Positions 43,530 to 53,279 of a stretch of 64,000 nucleotides of DNA are shown one piece after another. The stretch lies in the NCBI RefSeq assembly GCF_015679985.1, contig NZ_CP049239.1:1488001-1552000 (forward strand), written 5' to 3'. A model generated the notes under the pieces. It did no database searches. It was not told where the DNA came from and worked only from the letters and a program-made list of their open reading frames with translations. Every line of letters starts with the position of its first letter. Position 1 is the first letter of the stretch. The translations under genes were made by a program, and so were the position numbers. The stretch is from Campylobacter concisus (GTDB taxonomy: Bacteria > Campylobacterota > Campylobacteria > Campylobacterales > Campylobacteraceae).

Positions 43530-46500
43530 ATGGCTAAAATAATGAAAACTATGGACGGAAACGAGGCTGCGGCGCACGCGGCTTATGCATTTACGGAGGT
43601 TGCGGGCATCTACCCGATCACCCCTAGCTCGCCGATGGCCGACTACACCGATATGTGGGCGGCTCAAGGCAAGAAAAATCTATTCGGTATGCCGGTTAAA
43701 GTAGTCGAAATGCAAAGCGAGGGCGGAGCTGCCGGCACCGTGCACGGCTCGCTGCAAGTAGGCGCGCTAACTACCACATACACGGCTTCGCAAGGCCTTT
43801 TGCTAAAAATCCCAAACATGTACAAAATCGCGGGCCAGCTGCTACCGGGCGTCATCCACGTGAGCGCGCGCTCTATCGCGGCTCAGGCGCTTTCTATCTT
43901 CGGCGATCATCAGGACATCTATGCCTGTCGCCAAACGGGCTTTGCGATGCTGGCAAGCGGCTCCGTGCAGGAAGTCATGGATATCGCGGGCGTCGCGCAT
44001 CTAGCGGCGATCAAGGGTCGCGTGCCGTTTTTGCACTTTTTTGACGGATTTCGCACGAGCCACGAGATACAAAAGATCGAGGTGCTTGACTACGCGCACT
44101 TTGATAGGCTTCTTGACCGCGAGGCGTTGCAAAAATTTAGAGACGAGGCGCTAAGCCCCGAAAACCCGAAAACTCGCGGCACGGCTCAAAACGACGACAT
44201 CTACTTCCAGACGCGCGAGCTAGCTAACCGCTACTATGACGCGGTGCCTGATATCGTGGCTGAGTATCTAAAAGAAATTTCAAATATCACGGGACGCGAT
44301 TATCGTCCGTTTAATTATTACGGCGATCCGCAGGCTACTCGCGTCGTGGTCGCGATGGGATCGGTTACGCAAACTCTCGAAGAGGTAGTCGATCACCTGC
44401 GCGCAAAAGGCGAAAAAGTAGGCGTGCTAAAAGTACATCTATACCGTCCGTTTAGCCTAAAATACCTCTTTGACGTGATGCCTGAGACGGTAGAAAAGAT
44501 CGCCGTGCTAGACCGCACGAAAGAGCCCGGAAGCCTCGGCGAGCCGCTATATCTGGACGTCAAGGCGGCATTTTACGGACGCAAAAATCAGCCAGTGATC
44601 GTGGGCGGCCGCTACGGTCTGAGCTCAAAAGACGTCGATCCTGCGCAAATGCTAGCCGTCTTTGAAAATCTAAATTTAAGCGAACCTAAAAACGGCTTTA
44701 CCGTCGGTATCGAAGACGACGTGACCTTCACCTCGCTAAAAGTCGGCGAGAAAATTTCGCTAAGCGACGCAAGCGTGAAAGAGTGCCTATTTTACGGCCT
44801 TGGCGCGGACGGTACCGTTGGGGCAAATAAAAACTCCATCAAAATCATCGGCGATAAAACCGATCTTTACGCGCAGGCGTATTTTGCCTACGACAGCAAA
44901 AAATCGGGCGGCTACACGCGCTCGCATCTGCGTTTCGGTAAAAACCCGATCCGCTCGACCTACCTCGTCTCAAATCCGCACTTCGTCGCCTGCTCGGTCG
45001 CGGCGTATCTTGAAATTTACGATGTCATAGACGGTATCCGCGAGGGCGGCACGTTCCTGCTAAACTCGATCTGGGACGCCGAGCAGACGGTTGCTAAGCT
45101 ACCGAATAAAGTAAAGAAAATTTTAGCCGCCAAAAAGGTAAATTTCTACATCATCAACGCTACTAAGCTAGCTCGCGAGATCGGGCTAAAAAACCGCACG
45201 AACACCATCATGCAGTCGGCGTTTTTTAAGCTCGCCGACATCATCCCGTTTGCCGACGCGCAAAAATATATGAAAGAGTACGCGCACAAAGCCTACGCCA
45301 AAAAGGGCGAAGCGATCGTAGAGATGAACTACAAGGCCATCGATATGGGCGCAGACGGGCTGGTTAAGGTCGCAGTCGACCCTAGCTGGGCAAATTTGAC
45401 GGATGACGCGAGCGCGGAGGAAAAATACGTCGGCGACGAATTTATAGAAAAAATCGTCAAGCCTATAAACGCCGCCAGGGGCGACAGCTTACCCGTTTCG
45501 GCGTTTGTTGGCTTTGAGGACGGACACTTTAAATCAGGAACGACGCAATACGAAAAACGCGGCATCGGCGTCATGGTGCCAAAGTGGATCGAGGGCAACT
45601 GCATCCAGTGTAACCAGTGCGCCTTCGTCTGCCCGCACGCAGTGATCAGGCCGTTTCTCATCGACGAAAACGAGCTCGCCGCCGCGCCGCAAACCGTGCA
45701 AGATCACGTCCTAGACGCCAAAGGCAAAGAGGTAAAAGGGCTAAAATACAAAATCCAAGTTAGCCCGCTTGACTGCACGGGCTGCGAACTGTGCGCTCAA
45801 ATTTGCCCGAGCAAGGAAAAATCGCTCGTCATGGTACCTCTAGCCGAGGAAATGGAGAAAAACGAGCAGGAAAACGCCGATTATTTATTTAAAAAAGTAA
45901 CCTACAAAGACGACCTAATGAGCAAAGATAGCGTCAAGGGCGTTGGCTTTGCTCAGCCGCTATTTGAGTTTCACGGCGCATGCCCGGGATGCGGCGAGAC
46001 GCCTTATATCGGGCTTGTCACAAGACTGTTCGGCGACCGTATGATAGTGGCAAACGCGACCGGTTGTAGCTCGATCTACGGCGGTAGCGCGCCTTCGACG
46101 CCTTATACGACGAACAAAGAGGGCAAGGGCGTAGCGTGGGCAAATTCGCTGTTTGAGGATAACGCGGAGTTTGGTATGGGCATGAACGTCGCGGTAGAGA
46201 CTCTGCGCCACCGTGTCGAAGACGTCATGCTACGCACCAAAGACGCCGCGCCAAATGCCCTAGCCGCACTATACTCCGACTGGATCGCGCACAAAAACGA
46301 CGGCGAGAAAACGACGCAAATCGCTAAAATTTTAACGCCGATTTTGGAGCAAAATTTAGACGTAGAGGGTGTGAAAGAAATTTTAGAGCTAAAAAGATAC
46401 CTCGTCAAAAAATCCCAGTGGATCATCGGCGGCGACGGCTGGGCCTATGACATCGGCTTTGGCGGTCTTGATCACGTACTAGCTAGCGGCGAGAACGTAA

Positions 46501-47132
46501 ACGTGCTCGTGCTTGACACCGAGGTGTACTCAAACACCGGCGGCCAAAGCTCAAAATCAAGCCGCGCGGGCTCCATAGCGCAGTTTACCGCTAGCGGCAA
46601 GCCGATGCAAAAAAAAGACCTAGGCTACATCGCGATGACCTACGGAAATATCTTCGTTGCGCAGATCAACTCAAACGCGAGCCAAGCAAACACGATAAAA
46701 GCCATCGCCGCAGCCGAGGCCTATGACGGACCTAGCCTTGTAATCGCGTATTCGCCGTGCATCGCGCACGGTATAAAAGGCGGCATGGCGCTCTCGGGCG
46801 GTCAAGGCGAGCTAGCGACGAAATGCGGCTACTGGCCGACCTACGTATACGATCCGCGCCTAATCAAAGAGGGCAAAAACCCACTCAAAATGACCTCAAA
46901 AGAGCCCGACTGGTCGCTTTACGAGGAGTTTTTGCTAAACGAGGTTCGCTACAACTCGCTTAAAAAAACTAACCCGCAGCACGCAGACGAGCTGCTAGCT
47001 AAAAACAAGGCCGACGCGCAAAGACGCTACCGCCAGCTAAAACGCCTAAGCTTAGCTGATTTTAGCGACGAGGTCGAGTCTGGCACGCCTGAGAGCGCCG
47101 AGGATGCCTCTGCTGGTACCGCAGCCGAGTAA
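43530..47132 (+). CDS. nifJ: Pyruvate:ferredoxin (flavodoxin) oxidoreductase
   Basis: 1200 residues, all domains in one chain. Decarboxylates pyruvate to acetyl-CoA and CO2 and reduces flavodoxin or ferredoxin. Domains: core pyruvate-binding (GIYPITPSSPMADY at about 27), [4Fe-4S] pair CIQCNQCAFVCP (about 691) and CTGCELCAQICP (about 750), and thiamine-diphosphate domain with ACPGCGETPY (about 817) and GGDGWAYDIGFGGLDH (about 967) and NTGGQSSKSS. The tail has an acidic Ala/Ser-rich stretch. Base composition is strikingly richer in G+C than the neighbours: 72 of 120 bases at 43561-43680 against 26 of 60 at 42241-42300. Ends at two hairpins. Confidence 0.97.
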   Translation: MAKIMKTMDGNEAAAHAAYAFTEVAGIYPITPSSPMADYTDMWAAQGKKNLFGMPVKVVEMQSEGGAAGTVHGSLQVGALTTTYTASQGLLLKIPNMYKIAGQLLPGVIHVSARSIAAQALSIFGDHQDIYACRQTGFAMLASGSVQEVMDIAGVAHLAAIKGRVPFLHFFDGFRTSHEIQKIEVLDYAHFDRLLDREALQKFRDEALSPENPKTRGTAQNDDIYFQTRELANRYYDAVPDIVAEYLKEISNITGRDYRPFNYYGDPQATRVVVAMGSVTQTLEEVVDHLRAKGEKVGVLKVHLYRPFSLKYLFDVMPETVEKIAVLDRTKEPGSLGEPLYLDVKAAFYGRKNQPVIVGGRYGLSSKDVDPAQMLAVFENLNLSEPKNGFTVGIEDDVTFTSLKVGEKISLSDASVKECLFYGLGADGTVGANKNSIKIIGDKTDLYAQAYFAYDSKKSGGYTRSHLRFGKNPIRSTYLVSNPHFVACSVAAYLEIYDVIDGIREGGTFLLNSIWDAEQTVAKLPNKVKKILAAKKVNFYIINATKLAREIGLKNRTNTIMQSAFFKLADIIPFADAQKYMKEYAHKAYAKKGEAIVEMNYKAIDMGADGLVKVAVDPSWANLTDDASAEEKYVGDEFIEKIVKPINAARGDSLPVSAFVGFEDGHFKSGTTQYEKRGIGVMVPKWIEGNCIQCNQCAFVCPHAVIRPFLIDENELAAAPQTVQDHVLDAKGKEVKGLKYKIQVSPLDCTGCELCAQICPSKEKSLVMVPLAEEMEKNEQENADYLFKKVTYKDDLMSKDSVKGVGFAQPLFEFHGACPGCGETPYIGLVTRLFGDRMIVANATGCSSIYGGSAPSTPYTTNKEGKGVAWANSLFEDNAEFGMGMNVAVETLRHRVEDVMLRTKDAAPNALAALYSDWIAHKNDGEKTTQIAKILTPILEQNLDVEGVKEILELKRYLVKKSQWIIGGDGWAYDIGFGGLDHVLASGENVNVLVLDTEVYSNTGGQSSKSSRAGSIAQFTASGKPMQKKDLGYIAMTYGNIFVAQINSNASQANTIKAIAAAEAYDGPSLVIAYSPCIAHGIKGGMALSGGQGELATKCGYWPTYVYDPRLIKEGKNPLKMTSKEPDWSLYEEFLLNEVRYNSLKKTNPQHADELLAKNKADAQRRYRQLKRLSLADFSDEVESGTPESAEDASAGTAAE

Positions 47133-47140
47133 GGAGCAAA

Positions 47141-47173
47141 TTTCTCTCGCCTAAATTCGACGGGCGAGAGAAA
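47141..47173 (+). terminator. Terminator hairpin after nifJ
   Basis: Perfect 11-bp arms TTTCTCTCGCC (47141-47151) and GGCGAGAGAAA (47163-47173), eleven-base loop, flanked by AAATTT-type sequence. Nine bases after the stop. Confidence 0.7.
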
Positions 47174-47181
47174 ATTTCCGT

Positions 47182-47213
47182 AAATTTAGCCGCTCGTTCG
47201 GGCGGTTAAATTT
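47182..47213. terminator. Second hairpin downstream of nifJ
   Basis: Arms AAATTTAGCCGC (47182-47193) and GCGGTTAAATTT (47202-47213), one G-T wobble, eight-base loop. It could back up the first hairpin or belong to the leader of the next gene. Confidence 0.55.
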
Positions 47214-47265
47214 GCTTTCAAATTTGAAATTTTAAATTTAACGCAGCAAATTTAAAAGGCGCAAA

Positions 47266-47772
47266 ATGAGCCAAACCCATCCTTTTAAACCGATTTTCGA
47301 TAAAAACTCTAAAATTTTAATCCTCGGCTCCTTCCCTTCTGTGGTTTCTCGTAGATTCGGCTTTTACTACGCAAATCCGCAAAATCGCTTTTGGCGGGTA
47401 CTGGCCGGGATTTTAAACGCTCCGCTGCCTACAAGTACGGATGAAAAGATAAATTTCCTTCTAGCTCACCGCATCGCTATCTACGACGCTGCGATCTCGT
47501 GCGAGATAAAGGGCTCGAGCGATGCTAAAATGACTGCCGTCGCGCCTGCAAATTTAGAGCCGATCTTCAAAACCGCAAATATCACGCAAGTCTACGCAAA
47601 CGGCGGCAAGGCGCATGAAATCTGCGAAAAATACCTAAAAAATCAAATTTTAAATGCAACGGGCAAATCGCCCGTCAAACTACCCTCGACTAGTCCGGCA
47701 AATGCAAATTTTAGCTTTGAAAGGCTCGTGCGCGAGTGGACGGTCGTCGTCGAAGCGTTAAAAGACGGTTAA
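47266..47772 (+). CDS. Uracil/hypoxanthine-DNA glycosylase, UDG family 6
   Basis: 168 residues. Removes deaminated bases from DNA, with hypoxanthine as the known substrate of family 6. Motif 1 is ILGSFPSVVSRRFGFYYANP (about 20-39), where the Asn of YYANPQNRFW is the expected catalytic position, and the C-terminal loop is PSTSPANANFSF (about 144). No domain is missing. Ribosome site AAAGG. Composition is G+C-rich like nifJ. Second gene of the mosaic region. Confidence 0.85.
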   Translation: MSQTHPFKPIFDKNSKILILGSFPSVVSRRFGFYYANPQNRFWRVLAGILNAPLPTSTDEKINFLLAHRIAIYDAAISCEIKGSSDAKMTAVAPANLEPIFKTANITQVYANGGKAHEICEKYLKNQILNATGKSPVKLPSTSPANANFSFERLVREWTVVVEALKDG

Positions 47773-47918
47773 ATTTTATCTATTTAAATTTAGCTATTTT
47801 ACTTATCTGTTATCGCAAATGGCAAAATCTAAAATAAATGTACCGCCAAAATTTTAAGAAGCAAACAAAATTTTAAAAGGCTTGTTCACCTTATTGCCAC
47901 TAATAGCGACATAAACCT

Positions 47919-50483
47919 CTAGCTAGGCACTACAGAATTTCTACGTGCAGTTTTTGTAAGAGAGTAGATGACGAGCAGCATAATAAAAACATAAAGCAAA
48001 TTTGCACTTTTTTGTATTGATTGCATTGTTTCATCGTATTTTAGAGCATTTAGAGCCTTTTCATACGATTTTTTAGTGGTTTCATTTAAATTTTTGTAGC
48101 TGGTATTATTATCCATGGGTTCCTTTGAATATTTTATGTATTTTTTCACAAAATCAATTAAAGGAGTGTTTGTCCTACTATTATCCAATCTTTCTAAAAT
48201 TATTTTTCTATTTTTAACTATAAAATTGATCTTATGTTCCGCTTTTATATTGGTAAAATTTGCATCCAGAAGCATATCGTCCAAGCCATTATTATTGTAT
48301 TTTATTATGTATTCTTCAAATTTGCTTTCAGCTATTTTTTCCGATGTAAAAATACCAATAAACGGCGTTATTAATACAGGTTTATCCAAAAAAATAGCCA
48401 TAAAAATTAAATATGCCATAAAACGCACAAAGCCAAATCTAAACAAATAAAACGACAAAGCATATAATGACACATATAAAAGTATAAAAATAACAACATA
48501 AATAGAATAATCAAAGGCATTAACTAAGCCTGGTATGATTGAAATGACATATATAAAAATTCCTATCGGTACAGTCGCCCATCGTATTTTATATTTCATG
48601 GTTAAATACAATAAACATGCTAGTAGTCCAATTAGAAAAATAGACAGTAGCAATAACATCAATATTTTAGGACTATCAATCATTGCTTTCAACAAAAAAT
48701 TATCTAAAACCCAAAAAGACAATCCATACACAGCAATACTTAGAATAGTAAAGTTTATTATCTTAAATAAATTTGTGTGATGATCACTGGTATTTCTATA
48801 TAATTTTAGCGTTATCAAATCTAAAAAAAGCTCGATACGACTTTTGCTTTTGGGCTTGGCTTCTATTTCATCGACAGATTTTACTTCTTTGCTATTTTCG
48901 CTATTTTTAGCCTTTGCATTTTCAAGAGTAAATTCCAGCTCCAACTCTTTACAGTATAGTTCTAGGCGGTGAAACAAGCTTGCGTCTAGCGCATTACCTT
49001 TGTTATTTAAAGCGTATTTCATGAGTCTAAACCCGTCCCTAAAGTCATTTGTTGCACTTATATTGTTGATGCTTTTATCGCGTTTGATTTGAGTCTCGAT
49101 AAGCTCTTTTAGCTCTTCGTAAGTAAAATCCGTTTTTGCATTTACGAAATTTAAAGCGCCATTAAAAATAATTGATGAGAAATTAACCGGTTTTTTAAAA
49201 GCGACACTATAAAAGCAAGCGACTTTTTTAAAATCAGCCTCGTGAAAATCGACAAACTCCTCAAAAACTCTATTATTAAAATAAGCATTATCTTGAAAAG
49301 TAGTATTGCTAAAATTTACATCTTTTCCAAAAGTAAGATTTATGTCTGTTTTAAAGTCTGCTTTAGCTTTAAATTCGGCATTTTTAAAAATTGCCACGCC
49401 TTTAAAGTTTGCATTTAAAAACCGTGCCTCATCGGCGAAAGTAGCAGAGCTAAAGTCTGCATCTGCCTTAAAAACGGCATTTGTAAAATATGCTTTTTCG
49501 TTGAATTTCGCATTTGAAAAGTCGGCTTTATTTTCAAAAGTTGTTTTCGTCAGTATTGCTTCGCTAAATTTAGTTCCACGAAATTGCGCCTTTCCTTTAA
49601 ATTTTGATTTATCTAAATTTACTACGTAATCAAATTTGGCTTCTGTAAAAATTAAGTCGCCCTCAAAACAAGCTTCTTTGAAAAGCATTTCGCAGTTAAT
49701 TATACTCTTATTAAAACTTAGCTTTTGGTTAAATTTGGCATTGGTAAAATTTATATTTATCCCGTCAAACTGCCTTGCGTGCAAATTAAGCTCGCAATAA
49801 AATTCGGCACTTGAGAAATCTAGAACGCTAAATTTCCCTATATCCATAGTAAATTTTTGTTTAAAATAGGCGGCTTCAAATTTTACCTCTCCCAACTCAT
49901 TTTTTGTATCTAATTTAAAAGATTTATTAAAGATACTACTTGCAAAGGATATATCTTGTCTAGCGTTTTTGGATATGAAATCGCTGTTAAACGTGCATGC
50001 ATGAAAATACGCATATCCGTCTACGTAAACTTCTTTTGCAAATTCACATCCGCCAAACGCGCTGTTATTGCTGATGTCGCGTAAAAATACTTCGTTTTCA
50101 AATTCGCAAGAGCTGATGTTGGGAAATTCAGAGTTGATAGCTATAATAGCTTGCTTGATTTTGTTTAAATTTTTTATATCTTTTTGATTTCCTATAAGGC
50201 AGTCTTGTAGGATTATATTTGGTTCATCGCTTTGTAGATACTTTTCTAAATTTATATTATTTTCTGGATTTAGATCCGAATCAAAGACAAAATAATAAAA
50301 AATGAAAAAAGATTGACCGTCATATTTGCATTTTTTAACCCAATACTGTTTTTTGGACCGCTCTAGTGCATTAAAAGGATATATATTTTCGCTAATAATT
50401 TCAAGCACTTTAAGTCTTTTAAGATCATTTTGCCCAATCTCTTCTCTTGGCGCTTTCAAAATTTTATCTATATCTAAACCCAT
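47919..50483 (-). CDS. Large pentapeptide-repeat protein with C-terminal membrane domain
   Basis: 854 residues. Residues 1-130 form a mixed N-terminal region. From about 130 to 460 the frame is filled with pentapeptide repeats of the F-x-x-A-x-F kind (FSNAKFNEKAYFTNAVFKAD, FSSATFADEARFLNANF), which fold into a right-handed beta-helix. About 480-560 is a charged linker with coiled-coil character (ENAKAKNSENSKEVKSVDE). About 570-850 holds six membrane segments and an Asn/Lys-rich loop. Function unknown; the pentapeptide family includes DNA mimics and scaffolds. It is AT-rich, unlike the G+C-rich genes around it, and is encoded on the opposite strand. Confidence 0.8.
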   Translation of the reverse strand: MGLDIDKILKAPREEIGQNDLKRLKVLEIISENIYPFNALERSKKQYWVKKCKYDGQSFFIFYYFVFDSDLNPENNINLEKYLQSDEPNIILQDCLIGNQKDIKNLNKIKQAIIAINSEFPNISSCEFENEVFLRDISNNSAFGGCEFAKEVYVDGYAYFHACTFNSDFISKNARQDISFASSIFNKSFKLDTKNELGEVKFEAAYFKQKFTMDIGKFSVLDFSSAEFYCELNLHARQFDGININFTNAKFNQKLSFNKSIINCEMLFKEACFEGDLIFTEAKFDYVVNLDKSKFKGKAQFRGTKFSEAILTKTTFENKADFSNAKFNEKAYFTNAVFKADADFSSATFADEARFLNANFKGVAIFKNAEFKAKADFKTDINLTFGKDVNFSNTTFQDNAYFNNRVFEEFVDFHEADFKKVACFYSVAFKKPVNFSSIIFNGALNFVNAKTDFTYEELKELIETQIKRDKSINNISATNDFRDGFRLMKYALNNKGNALDASLFHRLELYCKELELEFTLENAKAKNSENSKEVKSVDEIEAKPKSKSRIELFLDLITLKLYRNTSDHHTNLFKIINFTILSIAVYGLSFWVLDNFLLKAMIDSPKILMLLLLSIFLIGLLACLLYLTMKYKIRWATVPIGIFIYVISIIPGLVNAFDYSIYVVIFILLYVSLYALSFYLFRFGFVRFMAYLIFMAIFLDKPVLITPFIGIFTSEKIAESKFEEYIIKYNNNGLDDMLLDANFTNIKAEHKINFIVKNRKIILERLDNSRTNTPLIDFVKKYIKYSKEPMDNNTSYKNLNETTKKSYEKALNALKYDETMQSIQKSANLLYVFIMLLVIYSLTKTARRNSVVPS

Positions 50484-50662
50484 TTTTAAACCTCGCTATC
50501 AAGCACATGCTAAAAATTTACATTATGCGAAATACTATCAAAAACCAACTTGTAAATTAATTATCAATAAATAAAAACAAACAACGGATTTTAGCCTCAT
50601 CTTCACCTTAAATTTAGTTTCAAATTTTAAAATCACCAAAATCAAACAAAGCAGGGAAAACC

Positions 50663-51795
50663 ATGAAAATCCTAAAATTTCTATTTTTACTTCCGCTTCT
50701 AGCCATCGGTGCGCAAGCGCTGGAGCCAAAAGTCGTAATGAAGCCTGAAGCGAGCCTAAAAAACGGGCTTTACTACGTAAAAGGCAAGCCCTACGACGGC
50801 ACGCTAAAGATGCTTCGATACAGCGTCGAGGACCTATATGACGTAAATGCGATGGGCATGGTCTATCCGAGGCTAAAGCCCCTGCCGCCCACGCTCATAC
50901 GCGAGATAGACGTGCAGGGCGGCACGGCGGTGCGATACAGGATTATTTTGACGGCAGAGACAAACCCTCAAAGGAATATCCCCTAAAAAACGGCGTTCGC
51001 GAGGGCACGGCTAAGCACTACCACGCAGATAGCGGCGCTCTGATGGGCGAGAGCGAATACAAAAACGGCGTCCGCGACGGGCGTTATCGCCGCTACTACT
51101 TTGACGAGGGCGGCGCGTTAAAGCAGGAGGGCTTTTTCAAGGCGGACAGGCGAGAGGGCATGTTTACCGACTACTACGTTAGCGCGCGCAGCCCATACGT
51201 CGGCGGGATGCGAAACGGCGAGGACGTCGACTACTACAAAAGCGGCAAAATCCGTGGCGTGCGAACCTACAAAAATGACAAACGAGAAGGCGCGGAAAAA
51301 TGGTACTACGAAAGCGGCGCCGTGGAGGAGACGGGCGAATACAAAAATGACCGCAAAAACGGCGTTTGGAAGCGATTTTACGAAAACGGCAAAACGCGCG
51401 TGGTAGAAAATTACAAAGACGGCGAAAAGGACGGCGTCGCGCGCGAATACTACCCAAGCGGCAAGCTACGAGGCGAATACGAGTACAAAGACGGCCGCCA
51501 AACGGGCGCAGGGTTGGACTACTACGAGAGCGGCGCCCCGGCTGCCAAAGTGATGTTTAAAAACGGGCGCTATCACGGGCTGTACGAGGAGTATCACGAA
51601 AACGGAAAGCTAAAAGCCAGAGTGATGTTTGAGGACGGGCTGGAGGTCGGCGAGGCGCGCCACTACTACGCAAACGGCAAACTCGAAGCCGAGGGGGAGT
51701 TTGAGCGCGGTAGGCTCATCCGCGCCAAAAAATACGACGAATCGGGTAAGCTAATCAGCGATAAGTCTGATAAAAACGGACTGCCGAGGGAGTAA
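50663..51795 (+). pseudogene. YwqK/MORN-repeat protein, frameshifted
   Basis: Signal peptide (about 1-20: KFLFLLPLLAIGAQALEP), then in frame one to 50986, where it stops. Frame two is open from before 50938 and continues to the stop at 51795. Joining them at about 50938-50941 gives one protein of about 377 residues: VRYR becomes VRY[Q]DYFDGRDKPSKEYPLKNG. The repeats are of the form YxxGKxxGxxxxYYxxG (YYESGAVEETGEYKNDRKNG), the MORN/YwqK type. Some databases label such genes as antitoxins; no toxin gene is adjacent and no protective role is shown. One lost base explains the break, which may be a real mutation, a switch, or a sequencing error. Confidence 0.7.
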
Positions 51796-51797
51796 AT
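51670..51797 (+). repeat. YwqK tail repeat, copy 1 (within the gene)
   Basis: Last 128 bases of the YwqK-type gene, including its stop. A copy at 53655-53781 differs by eleven substitutions and one missing base, by direct comparison. Confidence 0.85.
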
Positions 51798-52510
51798 TCG
51801 GCTAAATTTATGCCTTTGCGGTTTAAATTTGCTCTTTAAATTTTAGCTTTTAGCCGTAAATTTAACATTTATATCGCTTTGGCTGGAAATTTGGTGCGCA
51901 AAGCTCAAAAAAACGGCGAAGCGATAAAAATCTGCGAAATTTTATAAATTTTGCTGCGCGAAACGACTACGCGCAGACGGCGCTTAAATTTCACTGCGCG
52001 AGATTAAAGCGCTAAAACGTAAAGCGGCGATATTTGCGCGGGCTGGGGCGGGGACTAGATGAGATTTGACGACAAAACGCAGGTTTTTGCATTTGCTGGC
52101 GTAAAACGGAGGCGGTTTGGGCGTCAAGCTAGCATTTAAAAGATGCCGAAGCGACTCTGGCAAAGCACTCCAAAACGTAGGCGCGAGACTTGCGGACGCG
52201 AACGGGTAAAATTTGCAGGCGATTTTACCTTGCAAAAAATAAAACTTTGCCAAACCGAAAAGCCGTAAATTTAATCCGCCCGCGCGAAGTAATCAAAATG
52301 CCGCTTTTAGCCGATAAAATTTACGCGCAAATTTAGGTCGCTAGCGCGCTAAAATTTGACCACATTTTCGTCGCAGGCTAAAAAATTATGCGGTTTAATT
52401 TATGCTCGTTATTTTAGGCGGTTGCAGCCGAATTTAACGCAGCGAGCTAAATTAAATTTATAGCAAATTTAATTTAAAACCGTAAAATCGCCGAAATTTA
52501 AGGAGCAAAT
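51796..52510. other. G+C-rich gene-free region
   Basis: 715 bases between the YwqK-type gene and the racemase gene. G+C-rich like both, with frequent GCG, but stops are present in all frames on the plus strand. A minus-strand frame at 51984-52253 (89 codons) has no ribosome site or family resemblance. Probably decayed sequence that arrived with the neighbours. No repeat copy or RNA gene seen. Confidence 0.45.
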
Positions 52511-53221
52511 ATGAAAAAAATCGGCCTAATCGGCGGGATGAGTTTTGAGTCCACAGTAACGTATTACGAGCAAATAAATCGCAAAATAAACGAGCGCTTG
52601 GGCGGCCTTAGCAGCGCGGAGATACTGCTAAGCAGCGTAAATTTCGAGGAGATCGAGGCCTGCCAGCGCGAAAACAGATGGGAGGACGCGGGCGAAATTT
52701 TGGCGCGGCACGCTAGGATTTTACAAGGTGGCGGGGCTGATTTTATCCTCATCTGCACAAACACGATGCACAGGTGCTTTGACGCCGTGCAAAGCACCGT
52801 TAGCGTACCCGTAGCGCACATCGCGGACGCCACGCTAAAAGCGCTAAAAAACGCAGGCGTCGCCAAGGTAGGGCTACTCGGCACCGTTTATACGATGACG
52901 CAGGATTTTTACAAAAGTCGGTTGATAGAGGGCGGCGCGGAGGTGCTTTTGCCAAGCGCGGGCGATATGGCTGAAGTAAATCGCGTAATCTTTGAGGAGC
53001 TTTGCTACGGCAAAATCGCGCCTAGCTCAAAGGCCAATTTCTTGCGCATCATCGAGGATTTTAGGTCGCGCGGCGCGCAAGGAGCGATACTTGGCTGCAC
53101 CGAGATAGGCATGCTGGTATCGCAGGCGGATACGGATGTGCGGCTTTTTGATACGACGCAGATACACATTGACGCGGCGGTTGAGGCGGCGTTGTCTATG
53201 CTTAATCAAAACGGTCGCTAA
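52511..53221 (+). CDS. Amino-acid racemase, YgeA/RacX type
   Basis: 236 residues. Aspartate/glutamate racemase superfamily: N-terminal KKIGLIGGMSFESTVTYYEQ, first active-site region ICTNTMHRCFD (about 80) in which the usual Cys is replaced by Thr as in E. coli YgeA, and the second catalytic Cys in LGCTEIGMLV (about 196). Produces D-amino acids or recycles them; substrate range of the family is broad. Ribosome site AAGGAG. G+C-rich like the neighbours. Spacing suggests its own transcript. Confidence 0.88.
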   Translation: MKKIGLIGGMSFESTVTYYEQINRKINERLGGLSSAEILLSSVNFEEIEACQRENRWEDAGEILARHARILQGGGADFILICTNTMHRCFDAVQSTVSVPVAHIADATLKALKNAGVAKVGLLGTVYTMTQDFYKSRLIEGGAEVLLPSAGDMAEVNRVIFEELCYGKIAPSSKANFLRIIEDFRSRGAQGAILGCTEIGMLVSQADTDVRLFDTTQIHIDAAVEAALSMLNQNGR

Positions 53222-53279
53222 ACGAAGGAAATGACTTAGCCGAGCGGTAAGTAAGGTTGTTTAATAAAATCCACTAATT

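Noticed and set aside
44800..46963. Several additional open frames on both strands inside nifJ
   Set aside because: They are shadows of G+C-rich codons in a certain 1200-residue gene; no ribosome sites or recognisable families.
49140..50100. Regular repeats suggesting a CRISPR or tandem DNA array
   Set aside because: They are the codons of pentapeptide repeats in a long intact protein; the DNA units are not identical and have no unique spacers.
51984..52253. 89-codon minus-strand frame in the G+C-rich gap
   Set aside because: No ribosome site, odd composition, and no resemblance to a known family.
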